DNA from: Roseateles aquatilis
Lineage (GTDB): Bacteria; Pseudomonadota; Gammaproteobacteria; Burkholderiales; Burkholderiaceae_C
Direction of reading: 5' to 3'
Length of the DNA: 64,000 nt
Assembly (NCBI RefSeq): GCF_002205645.1
Contig: NZ_NIOF01000011.1
Location: forward strand, 124,001-188,000
This document shows positions 26,867 through 34,673 of the stretch, piece by piece; the first letter of the stretch is position 1, and each line of letters opens with the position of its first letter. The notes below the pieces were generated by a model. The model was given only the letters and a program-made list of their open reading frames with translations. It was not told the origin of the DNA and did not search any database. The translations under genes and the position numbers were made by a program.

Positions 26867-27760
26867 TCAGCGCCCGGCCAGCGCGCGCCGCACGCTGCCG
26901 TCGTGGCGGCCCAGCAGCGCCAGCGCGGACGGCGCGTCGAGCTGCTTCAGCAGCATGACGACGGCCGTCTTGACGCTGAAGTCGCAACGGCCCAGCGCCT
27001 CGCGGGCGGTCGCCTCGTCGACGCCGGCGGCGCGCATCGTCAGCGCCACCGCGCGGCGCACCAGCTTGGCGTTGGTGGCCTTCATGTCCACCATCAGGTT
27101 GCCGTAGACCTTGTTGAGCCGGACCATCAACGCGCTGGAGAAACTGTTCAGCGCGATCTTCTGCGCCGTGCCGGCCTTCAGCCGGGTGCTGCCGGAGATG
27201 ATCTCGTTGCCGGTGTCCAGCAGGATCGGGTGCTCGCTCGCGGCCAGCACCGCGGCGCCGGGGTTGTTGGCCACGCCGATCGTCAGGCAGGCCGCCGTGC
27301 GGCCGGCCGCCAGCGCGCCCAGCACGTAGGGCGTGTGGCCGGATGCGGCGATGCCGATCAGCACGTCGTCGGGGCCGGGCTGCAGGACCTCGATGTCCCG
27401 GCGGCCCTGGTGCTCGTCGTCCTCGGCGCCCTCGACGGCGACGAACATCGCGCCTTCGCCGCCGGCCAGCACCGCCACCGCGCGCTCGCGCGGCCAGGAG
27501 AAGGTCGGGACCAGCTCGACGCTGTCCAGCACGCCGAGCCGGCCCGACGTGCCCGCGCCCGCGTACAGCAGCCTGCCGCCCGCGGCGATGCGCGGCAGCG
27601 CGGCGTCCACCGCGGCGGCCAGGGCCGGGGCCGCCGCGCGCACCGCCTCGACGGCGGCCCGCTGGTCGTCGACCAGCGCCTGCATCAGCCGGGCGCTGTC
27701 GTACAGGTCCAGGTCGGGGTGTTGCAGACTGGGCGTCTCGGTATTGAGGATGTTGAGCAT
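26867..27760 (-). CDS. murQ: N-acetylmuramic acid 6-phosphate etherase
   Basis: This 297-residue cytoplasmic lyase converts MurNAc-6-phosphate into GlcNAc-6-phosphate and D-lactate. It is a full-length SIS-domain protein: early region LNTETPSLQHPDLDLYDS, GGRLLYAGAGTSGRLGVLDSVELVPTF (the invariant sugar-phosphate loop), the catalytic-acid segment VAVEGAEDDEHQGRRDI, DVLIGIAASGHTPYVLGAL, then TGNEIISGSTRLKAGTAQKIALNSFSS and KVYGNLMVDMKATNAKL, all diagnostic of MurQ. It heads the murQ-HTH-MFS-nagX-glycosidase operon. MurNAc-6-phosphate could be supplied by the BadF-type kinase at 17133-18134. No MurR (RpiR) gene is adjacent. Confidence 0.97.
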   Translation of the reverse strand: MLNILNTETPSLQHPDLDLYDSARLMQALVDDQRAAVEAVRAAAPALAAAVDAALPRIAAGGRLLYAGAGTSGRLGVLDSVELVPTFSWPRERAVAVLAGGEGAMFVAVEGAEDDEHQGRRDIEVLQPGPDDVLIGIAASGHTPYVLGALAAGRTAACLTIGVANNPGAAVLAASEHPILLDTGNEIISGSTRLKAGTAQKIALNSFSSALMVRLNKVYGNLMVDMKATNAKLVRRAVALTMRAAGVDEATAREALGRCDFSVKTAVVMLLKQLDAPSALALLGRHDGSVRRALAGR

Positions 27761-28084
27761 GTCGCGAGGCCGGGACGGAAGCGGGGCGGAGAGGGCGGAG
27801 GATCAGCCCGGACCGCGACGGGCCCCAGGCTGCGGCCTACTCTAGTGGTCCCATAGTGGTGTCGCCAATGAAAGGCATCGGGAGCGCCATAACCGGCGGT
27901 AATCGCCCGATGGCCCGAACGGCGCCGCGCGGCACGCCAACAGGGACCCGGAGCACGGGCGCCGCGGAGCGGCGGGGTGCCTGCCCGCCTGCCGGACGCC
28001 TCGGCGGGGCCGGGCGGGCGACGAGGGACTGGCCTGCGCGGTCATCGTGATCGCGCCGTGCGGATTCAGCGTCGGCTCAGCGGC
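27761..28084. other. Regulatory gap upstream of murQ
   Basis: About 320 bases between murQ and the tail of the L,D-transpeptidase-like gene, both on the minus strand. It contains the promoter and direct-repeat candidate at 27839-27868. The remainder (27880-28084) shows no supported gene. A short tandem GGCTCAGC-like repeat near 28073-28086 lies at the gene end. Confidence 0.5.
27839..27868 (-). promoter_or_regulatory. Candidate murQ promoter with tandem ACCACTA repeats in the spacer
   Basis: On the minus strand TTGGCG (27868-27863) and TAGAGT (27844-27839) are separated by 18 bases. The spacer region holds two direct copies of ACCACTA (27860-27854 and 27849-27843), 11 bases apart, that is one helical turn. 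Such an arrangement is typical of an operator overlapping a promoter. No regulator is identified. Confidence 0.45.
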
Positions 28085-29482
28085 TCAGCGGCTGGCGGTC
28101 GGCGAGGTCCGCGCCTCGACGTCGAGCACCGCGCCGATGACTTCGGCCAGCGCGACCGGCGTCGGGCCCGCGTCCAGCTCGACCAGCACCATGTAGCCGC
28201 GATCGCGGCCCTGCGCCGTGAAGGCCTGCAGCAGCGCGATCTGATCGCTGTGCGCCATCGTGCCGTTGGGGGCCCAGTACTCCATCGCCACCAGGCAGCC
28301 GTCGGACGGCGTGCCGGGATAGAAGCGGTTGCCGGCGTAATAGCGCGGGTCGATGGTGCTGCCGTGCATCAGCATCTCGTCGCGCCCGGCGCGGCCGGCC
28401 AGCCAGGCTTCCTGCAGCGGCGCGTAGTCGCGCCAGGAGGCGGGCAGCAGCGCGCGGTAGCGGTCGAGCGTCCAGGGCGGCTCGTACGGGCCGGGGGCGC
28501 GTTGCTCGTATTCGGCGACGCTGGCTTCGCCCGGCACCTTGGTGTGGAGGTAAGGCGTCGGCCCGATCCAGATGTTGGTCGCCGCGCGGCCGGCGCCCTG
28601 GATGGTGAACAGCCCCTGCGGCGTGTTGCCCAGCGTGATCGTGCCGGGCAGGCCGCTGCTGGACAGCGCCAGTTGCTCGATGTTGAAGAGCCCGCCGTCG
28701 GGCCGGCGCACGAAGCGGCCGTCGGCCTGCCGCACCAGCGCCAGGCCCATCTGCTGCCGACCCGGACGCTGGAAGCTGAACACCACCGGGTAGCCCGGCC
28801 GCACCGCCAGCAGGTCGGCCAGCGGTGGGCGCGCCGGTTGCGCCACGCCTTGCGCGGCGGCGACCGCCAGGGCCAGGGCCTGCAGGCGCGGCTCGCCGCG
28901 ATCACGCTGCGCGAGCTGGGACTGGATCAGCGCCAGGTCCGCCGGCTGACGCGTCTGCATCAGGGCGTAGGCGGCGATGGCGAACTCGCGCGGCGTCGCC
29001 AGCCGGGGCAGCAGGTCGCGCAGCAGCGGCGCGGCGTCGGCCGCATACAGCGTGTAGGCGGCCGTCAGCAGCGGACGCTGGATCTCGGTCGGCTGACGGT
29101 CCAGCGCCGGCAGCGAAGCGAGCAGGGCGGGGCGGGCGATGTCGATGTCGGTCCGGTAGTGGGCGACCAGCCGCAGCGCCCGCGCCAGCTCGCCCAGCGC
29201 GGCGGCATCCTGCGGCGCGCTCGCCGCGCCGGTGACGGCGGACCGGATCTTCGCGCGGTCCTGGGTCAGGCGGTCCTGAGCCTCGGTCGAGCTGCCCACC
29301 GTCGACCGGAACTGCGCCGGTCGCAGCGCCTGCAACGCCGCCGGGCTGAACGGTCCGCCGGGCGAGGGGGCGGGCGCCGGCGCGGTCGTCGGCAGTTGGG
29401 AGCAGGCGGCCAGCAGCAAGGCGGACAGGGCCACGCCCAGGCGGCGCGGCCCGGGTGCTTCGAGGGGAGCGATCGGCAACAT
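28085..29482 (-). CDS. Lipoprotein with divergent L,D-transpeptidase-like domain
   Basis: This 465-residue protein has a lipobox near the N-terminus (SALLLAACSQ). The middle (residues about 50-230) is a helical, Ala-rich region with HEAT-like spacing. The C-terminal half looks like a remote YkuD domain: TITLGNTPQGLFTIQGAG, then LMHGST, 15 residues, and TPSDGCLVAMEYW. Canonical L,D-transpeptidases have a His-Gly step followed by SHGC. Here the second His is Asp but Gly-Cys is kept, so catalysis by the cysteine is possible but unproved. The start is taken as ATG 29482; ATG 29509 is also in frame. It is divergent from pldA and upstream of murQ. The assignment is tentative. Confidence 0.55.
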   Translation of the reverse strand: MLPIAPLEAPGPRRLGVALSALLLAACSQLPTTAPAPAPSPGGPFSPAALQALRPAQFRSTVGSSTEAQDRLTQDRAKIRSAVTGAASAPQDAAALGELARALRLVAHYRTDIDIARPALLASLPALDRQPTEIQRPLLTAAYTLYAADAAPLLRDLLPRLATPREFAIAAYALMQTRQPADLALIQSQLAQRDRGEPRLQALALAVAAAQGVAQPARPPLADLLAVRPGYPVVFSFQRPGRQQMGLALVRQADGRFVRRPDGGLFNIEQLALSSSGLPGTITLGNTPQGLFTIQGAGRAATNIWIGPTPYLHTKVPGEASVAEYEQRAPGPYEPPWTLDRYRALLPASWRDYAPLQEAWLAGRAGRDEMLMHGSTIDPRYYAGNRFYPGTPSDGCLVAMEYWAPNGTMAHSDQIALLQAFTAQGRDRGYMVLVELDAGPTPVALAEVIGAVLDVEARTSPTASR

Positions 29483-29634
29483 GCGGGCGATTCTAGGGAC
29501 GCCGCGCATGGCACCCGCGGCCTGCTCGGCCTTGTCGGACCCGCGCCGCGGCGGAGGGCGGGCACGCCGTTTGCACTCGAAGCCCTTCGCGCGAGCGCGG
29601 GGTGGTCCGGGCCGGCGGCAGAGGGAGTTCTTAC

Positions 29635-30798
29635 ATGAAGTCGATCCGAGGGATGTCTCCGGCCGTGGCGACGGTCGCGGTGGCCGCTGCCGCCGCTCTC
29701 GCCTGGCCCGGGACGGCGCGCGCGCAGATGGCCGTGACGCCGGGCGAGTCGCCGGCCGCGCGGGCGGACTGCATCGGCATCGCCGACGCGGGGGCACGTC
29801 TTGCCTGCTACGACCGCCTGCACGGTCGCGCGCCGGAGGCGGCGCCGCCGTCGGCCGCGGTCCGGATGCCAGTGCAGGCCGTGCCCGCGGCGCTGCCGGT
29901 CGCCGCCGCGGCCAGCTCGCCACGCGCCGACGATCCCTGCTCGCGCCTGCCCGAAGCGTCGGGCAGCGCGCGCAACTACCTCGGCTCGACCTTGTCCGAA
30001 CGCTGGGAGCTGTCCTGCCGGGACCAGATGCCGCGCTTCCTGCCGCGCCCCTACAAGCCGGTCTACCTGCTGCCGGTGTCTTGGGCGTCACGCACCAACC
30101 ATGCCTTGCTGGAGTCCGAGACGCCCGACAACGGCGTCGTCAGCGCGCTGGACCTGGACAAGAACGAGGCCAAGTTCCAGGTCAGCCTGAAGTCCAAGAT
30201 CTGGGCCCTGGACGATCACGGCACGCTGTCGGCCTGGGGCGCGTACACGCAGAGCTCGCGCTGGCAGGTCTACAACGGTCGCGAGTCGCGGCCGTTCCGC
30301 GAGACCAACTACGAGCCCGAGCTGATCCTGACCCACGGCACCGACATCGCGCTGCCCTTCGGCTGGAAGGCCAGCATGGTTGGCCTGAGCTTCAACCACC
30401 AGTCCAACGGCCGCGCGGCGCCGCTGTCGCGCAGCTGGAATCGCGCGATCGCCGAGCTGAGCCTGGAACGCGACGAAACCACGGTCAGCTTCCGGCCCTG
30501 GTGGCGCATCCTCAACACGGGCAGCGACGACAACCCCGGCATCCAGGACTACATCGGCCGCGGCGAGCTGCTGGTGACGCAGAAGATCGGTCGCAACGTG
30601 CTGGCGCTGACGGCGCGCCACAGCCTGCGCGGCGGCGACCGCTCGCGCGGATCCGCGCAGCTGGAGTGGGCGTTCCCGATCGGCGGCGGACTGCACGGCT
30701 ACCTGCAGCTCTTCAGCGGTTATGGGGAGAGCCTCATCGACTACAACTTCCGCGAGTCCCGCATCGGCGTGGGCGTGTCGGTGGTCGAGTGGCGATGA
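29635..30798 (+). CDS. pldA: Outer-membrane phospholipase A
   Basis: This 387-residue outer-membrane lipase hydrolyses phospholipids in the outer leaflet when asymmetry is disturbed. A signal peptide (about 1-30) is followed by a Cys-containing low-complexity spacer and a 12-strand barrel. The catalytic set is complete: NHQSNGR gives His255 and Ser257, and Asn269 follows twelve residues after the serine, matching His142, Ser144 and Asn156 of E. coli OMPLA. KPVYLLPVSW and LTHGTDIALPFGWK are further family segments. The ATG at 29635 has GAGGGAG upstream. The N-terminal spacer of about 80 residues is longer than in E. coli. It is divergent from the L,D-transpeptidase-like gene. Confidence 0.95.
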   Translation: MKSIRGMSPAVATVAVAAAAALAWPGTARAQMAVTPGESPAARADCIGIADAGARLACYDRLHGRAPEAAPPSAAVRMPVQAVPAALPVAAAASSPRADDPCSRLPEASGSARNYLGSTLSERWELSCRDQMPRFLPRPYKPVYLLPVSWASRTNHALLESETPDNGVVSALDLDKNEAKFQVSLKSKIWALDDHGTLSAWGAYTQSSRWQVYNGRESRPFRETNYEPELILTHGTDIALPFGWKASMVGLSFNHQSNGRAAPLSRSWNRAIAELSLERDETTVSFRPWWRILNTGSDDNPGIQDYIGRGELLVTQKIGRNVLALTARHSLRGGDRSRGSAQLEWAFPIGGGLHGYLQLFSGYGESLIDYNFRESRIGVGVSVVEWR

Positions 30799-31008
30799 GC
30801 GGGGCCGCGCTCCCTTCCGGATCCATCCCTGATTCATCCTTCATCCGCGCTTGATGGGGGCTTGATGGGCGCTTCACCGGCGCTTGACGCGTCGCCCCGG
30901 GCCGCGAGGCCGGCCGCGCGTGTCGGCGGGCGGCGATTCGATGAATATGGCGCATCCGGGCGGGGCGACCCCATCGCCTTGCGCGGGCGCCTCGACTAGG
31001 CTGCGCGG

Positions 31009-31272
31009 ATGGCCGGGTTCATCGATACATGCGTGATCTGGGTGGTGGGATACCGCCTGGATGGGCGCGACCGTCAGTGGGTGCGCGCGCTGCCGCCTTC
31101 GGAAGAGGCACCGGTGCGCGCGCTGCTGCTGGAGGAGCTCGACGAGCTCTATGGCGACCGCGCGGAGCTGGACGTGCTGCGCCATGCCAGCGACGAGGAG
31201 CGCCGCGCCTTCCTGGCCGGCGGCCAGCCGTTCTGCCCGGTCGCCGCGCCGGTCAGTCCAGGGACTCGTTGA
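31009..31272 (+). CDS. Small hypothetical protein
   Basis: This 87-residue, acidic, Leu/Glu/Arg-rich protein has no signal peptide and no recognised domain. The centre (PVRALLLEELDELYGDRAELDVLRHASDEER) is strongly helical. Codon use has the host-like G/C third-position bias, which argues for a real gene. No obvious ribosome site precedes the ATG. The last 20 bases overlap the 3' end of the convergent VOC gene (stop at 31253). Confidence 0.5.
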   Translation: MAGFIDTCVIWVVGYRLDGRDRQWVRALPPSEEAPVRALLLEELDELYGDRAELDVLRHASDEERRAFLAGGQPFCPVAAPVSPGTR

Positions 31273-31624
31273 GCCGCAGGCGGTTGCCGAACGGGTCGAT
31301 CAGCTGCAGCATCTTGGCGTTCCAGGGCATGTGCTCGATGCCGGGCCGCAGGTAGCGATAGTGCTTGGCGGACAACTCGGCATGCAGCGCCTCGACATCC
31401 TGGACCTGGACCAGCACCACCGATCCGGGCGTCGAATCGCCGTGGTGCTCGCTCAGGTGCAGCACCCAGTCGCCCCGCGAGATCTGCATGTAGAGCGGCG
31501 CGGTGTCGTCGAAGCGGTGTTCCCAGTCGACCTCGAAGCCGAGGTAGTCGAGGTAGAACTCGCGGGCCTTGGCGATGTCGAAGATGCGCAGGATCGGGAT
31601 CGACTGCTGGACGGTGAAGGTCAT
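31253..31624 (-). CDS. VOC-superfamily protein (glyoxalase/bleomycin-resistance type)
   Basis: This 123-residue protein has a paired beta-alpha-beta-beta-beta fold: IPILRIFDIAKAREFYLDYLGFEVDWEHRF, then LHLSEHHGDSTPGSVVLVQVQD and a C-terminal QLIDPFGNRLRLNES. The DPFGNRL and FYLDYLGF elements are typical of bleomycin-resistance-protein-like members of the glyoxalase superfamily. It could bind and sequester a drug or act as a metal-dependent enzyme; sequence alone does not say. ATG 31624. Confidence 0.9.
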   Translation of the reverse strand: MTFTVQQSIPILRIFDIAKAREFYLDYLGFEVDWEHRFDDTAPLYMQISRGDWVLHLSEHHGDSTPGSVVLVQVQDVEALHAELSAKHYRYLRPGIEHMPWNAKMLQLIDPFGNRLRLNESLD

Positions 31625-31888
31625 GGCCGGGGCTCCGGATGAGGGGAACGACGGGGACAACGACGCCAGAACGATGCGGCGATCGCGCCAGTCTAGCGGT
31701 CGGGTGGCGAGGCGTTTTGGCGTGCCGGGTGGTGCCGGCGCGACAGATCCGCGCCGCTGCATCCGCCGACGCCGTCGCTTCGACGGTTTCATCGCGGTTA
31801 CGGCCCCTGGCGCGCGGGGGCCACGAGAGAATCCCGCGCGTCGCCCCGCCGCGCTCGCGGAGCGACCCTCGCCACCTGCCGCCGCCTC

Positions 31889-33235
31889 ATGTCGTCTCCC
31901 TCCCCCCGCCTGTTCTCCCTGGCCTGGCCGCTGTTTCTGGAGCTCTGCCTGGGCATCGCCATCGGCGTGATCGGCACGATCCTGGCGGCGCGGATCTCCG
32001 ATCCCGCCGGCGCCGCCTTCGCGCTGGCGAATCAGCTGGCGGCCACGCTCTTCATCCTGTTCCGCATCATCGGCGCCGGCATCAGCGTGGTGATCACGCA
32101 GGCGCTGGGCGGCGGCCGGCGCGCGGTGGCGGACGCGACGGCCAGGGCCGCGCTCGGCGCCAGCAGCTGGCTGGGCGGCGTCACGGCGCTGCTGGCGTTG
32201 GTCTTCGCCGGCCCGCTGCTGCGCCTGATGAATGCACCGGAGGAGGTGCTGCCGCTGTCCCAGCCGTTCCTGATGGCGCTGGCGCCCGCGATGATGCTGG
32301 ACGCCTGGAACGCCTCGATGGCGAGCGTGATGCGCGCGCATCTGCGCAGCCGTGACACGCTGATGGTGCTGGTGGTGATGCAGGTCGCGCAATTGCTGCT
32401 GGCGGTGCTGCTGATGCCGCTGTTGGGGCTGCCCGGTTTCGCGGTGGCGCTGGCGATCAGCCGGGGCCTGGGCCTGGGGCTGCACGTGTGGTTGTGGCGT
32501 GCCCGGCTCGGCCTGCGGCGGAAGGCATCGGACTGGTGGCGCCTGCCGCGGGTCGAGCTGGCGGCGGTGCTGCACATCGGCCTGCCGGGCGCGGCGGAGA
32601 ACATCGCCTACCGGCTGGCCTACATGGTGAGCATCGCGGTGGCGGGTCACCTGGGCGCGTCGGCGTTGGCGGCGCACAGCTACACCTCGCAGCTGATGTA
32701 CTTCGTGCTGCTGCCGGGCCTGGCGACCGGCTTCGCGGCGGAGATCGTCGTGGGCCACCTGATCGGCGCGGGGCAACTGCACGAGGCGCATCGCCTGGTG
32801 CGCAGGGCGCTGGCGCGCGGGTTGTTGATCAGCGTCGCCGTCGCCGCGGCGGCCGCTGCGGCGTCCCCCTGGCTGCTGACGATGTTCACCCAGGACCGCG
32901 CCATCCTGGCCAGCGCCGTCGTGCTGATGTGGATCACCGTGATCCTGGAGCCGGGCCGCACCTTCAACCTGGTCGTCATCAACGCGCTGCGCGCGGCGGG
33001 CGACGCGAAGTACCCGGTGATGGTCGGCGCGGGATCGATGCTGGTGGTGCTGGCGGGCGGCAGCTGGCTGCTGGGCGAGGTGCTCGGGCTGGGCCTGGTC
33101 GGCCTGTGGATCGCCTACGCGGCGGACGAGTGGATCCGCGGCCTGCTGATGTGGCGCCGCTGGGCCCGACTGGGCTGGGTGCCGCAGGCGAGGGCGGTGC
33201 ATCGGCGGTTGAGGCGGGCGTCGCGGATCGCCTGA
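31889..33235 (+). CDS. MATE-family efflux transporter
   Basis: This 448-residue inner-membrane protein has twelve predicted helices in two MatE repeats. The first repeat begins LFSLAWPLFLELCLGIAIGVIGTIL, with VITQALGGGRR as the Gln-Ala-Gly loop. The second begins HIGLPGAAENIAYRLAYMVSIAVAGHLGASALAAHSY, typical of MATE repeat 2. Members export cationic drugs or metabolites using Na+ or H+. The Arg/Ala-rich C-terminus is cytoplasmic. The gene stands alone, with 264 bases of untranslated sequence upstream. Confidence 0.93.
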   Translation: MSSPSPRLFSLAWPLFLELCLGIAIGVIGTILAARISDPAGAAFALANQLAATLFILFRIIGAGISVVITQALGGGRRAVADATARAALGASSWLGGVTALLALVFAGPLLRLMNAPEEVLPLSQPFLMALAPAMMLDAWNASMASVMRAHLRSRDTLMVLVVMQVAQLLLAVLLMPLLGLPGFAVALAISRGLGLGLHVWLWRARLGLRRKASDWWRLPRVELAAVLHIGLPGAAENIAYRLAYMVSIAVAGHLGASALAAHSYTSQLMYFVLLPGLATGFAAEIVVGHLIGAGQLHEAHRLVRRALARGLLISVAVAAAAAAASPWLLTMFTQDRAILASAVVLMWITVILEPGRTFNLVVINALRAAGDAKYPVMVGAGSMLVVLAGGSWLLGEVLGLGLVGLWIAYAADEWIRGLLMWRRWARLGWVPQARAVHRRLRRASRIA

Positions 33236-33251
33236 GGCGAGCGGCTGCCCT

Positions 33252-33602
33252 TCAATCGCGCCAGAGCGGCAGTGTTTCCCAATCACTCGGGAAACCTGCG
33301 GCGTGAATCGACAGCGTCGGTGTCCGTGGGAAGGAGGACATCAACGCCTTCAGTTGGCGGTGCCAGTCGAGTTCACTCGCAATGGCCCGGAGCAGCGTCC
33401 GCATGCAACACAGTACGCCGAACAAGCGCTTCCTGGCATGCTCATCAACGTGCAGGAAGGCCAGATCCCCGCTTGCCGCGAGAGGCGGAAGCAACGGTGC
33501 TCGGGTATTCGTTCGATTCCAGAGTCGGGCGTGATGGGCCGCTCGATTTCTCGTCACATTGAATGCGTGCATCCACGATGTGAGGACAGCCGGATGATTC
33601 AC
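33252..33602 (-). pseudogene. C-terminal remnant of an Abi-family (AbiD/AbiF-like) protein
   Basis: The reading frame encodes the end of an Abi_2-type protein: LTSWMHAFNVTRNRAAHHARLWNR is the hallmark RNxxxHHxRxWNR motif, and FPSDWETLPLWRD is the usual C-terminus. Complete Abi_2 proteins have about 300 residues; here only about 115 are recognisable. The frame stays open for another 33 codons upstream (LGV precedes NHPAV) but reaches a stop at 33702, with no start and no family resemblance. The intact protein would mediate abortive infection or act as an HEPN-type RNase. This copy is 5'-truncated and probably dead. Confidence 0.75.
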
Positions 33603-33795
33603 GCCGAGCTGTGCCGCCGCGGACGGAGCGTCCGATGCGCACGAGCGGATCCATCGGTGCGCCGATCCTGTCCTGGGAGGATGACAGGCGAAGCCGGCCG
33701 CTCACGGACTGCCAGGCGCATGGCGCGCCGGCCATGGCGCATCGCCGGCCGGCGCGCCCGCGCGCGCAGCCGGGTCCCGCGGGCCGGGAGGCCGA

Positions 33796-34485
33796 TCAGG
33801 CGCGCCGCGCGGACGGCGTGCGCCGGGTCAGGCCGGCCGCGAGCGCGCCGATGGCGATCAGCGCCAGAACGTTGGGCTCCGGCACGGTGGTCCCGCCGGT
33901 CGTGGCGCCGCCGCAGCCGTCCTGCCCCTGGATGCAGCCGGCGAACTCGAACGATTGGCCGGTTCTGCCCACGTCCTGGAACTTGATGCCGTAGGGGCTG
34001 GCGAAGGTGATGCCCTGCAGGAAGTTGCCGCTGGTGGTCAGCAGGAGGTTGAAGCTGGCCGAAGCGCCTTCACCCAGGCCGTCGTTGATGTTGCCGCCGG
34101 AGCAGTTGTTGCTGTCCCAGATGCACAGGTCCACTTTCTGGAAGCTGGGCAGCGTGGCGTTGATGCCGGCGCTCCAGGCGGGGGAACTGGTCGACGCGCC
34201 GGTCAGCGTGGGCGTCACCGTGTCGATGCCGAAAGACATCAACGTGTTGCCGCCCGCGCCGGACGAGCTGTTGGTGACGACGGTGGCGAAGGTCGCGGAC
34301 GTGGCCGTCCAGCTGGTGAGGGTGAACTTGACGGTGGCGTTCAGGGTGGCGCCGTCCTGGCTGGCGCTGAACAGGAGCGTGTCGCTCTGGTTCAGCGCCG
34401 AGAACACGACGGGGCTGGCGCCGGCCTGCGCGGCGAAGGCGCAGGTAGCCGCGGCGACGGCGGCCCAACGGATCATTGGCTTCAT
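33796..34485 (-). CDS. PEP-CTERM sorting-domain protein
   Basis: This 229-residue exported protein has a signal peptide (about 1-25, AAQAGAS) and a Ser/Thr/Gly-rich beta-type body with four cysteines (DLCIWDSNNC and GCIQGQDGC). A canonical PEP-CTERM tail follows: VPEPNVLALIAIGALAAGL, then RRTPSARR. Such tails are processed by exosortase EpsH/XrtA systems that export extracellular-matrix proteins in exopolysaccharide-producing Proteobacteria. No exosortase gene is in the window. The ATG at 34485 has GAAGGAT upstream and is preferred over a TTG six bases earlier. The 180-base upstream gap is AT-richer than the neighbourhood and probably holds its promoter. Confidence 0.9.
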   Translation of the reverse strand: MKPMIRWAAVAAATCAFAAQAGASPVVFSALNQSDTLLFSASQDGATLNATVKFTLTSWTATSATFATVVTNSSSGAGGNTLMSFGIDTVTPTLTGASTSSPAWSAGINATLPSFQKVDLCIWDSNNCSGGNINDGLGEGASASFNLLLTTSGNFLQGITFASPYGIKFQDVGRTGQSFEFAGCIQGQDGCGGATTGGTTVPEPNVLALIAIGALAAGLTRRTPSARRA

Positions 34486-34673
34486 GATCAATCCTTCTTC
34501 GGATGATGCACGTGGCTATGGACTCCCTGCCCACCCCGCACGCATGAATCGAGCCATGCTGGTAAACCCTTGATTCGCAACGAAATCTGATAAATGCGGC
34601 AATGGATGTGTAAAAAACGGCGACACCGGCGGGCCGGTTCGGCGCCGAGGCGCCCCCCTATGATCCGGCCGCG

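Noticed and set aside
33445-33735. Alternative 96-codon frame upstream of the Abi remnant as the missing Abi N-terminal part
   Set aside because: Its sequence shows no Abi_2 features, so it does not simply reflect a frameshift of the intact gene.
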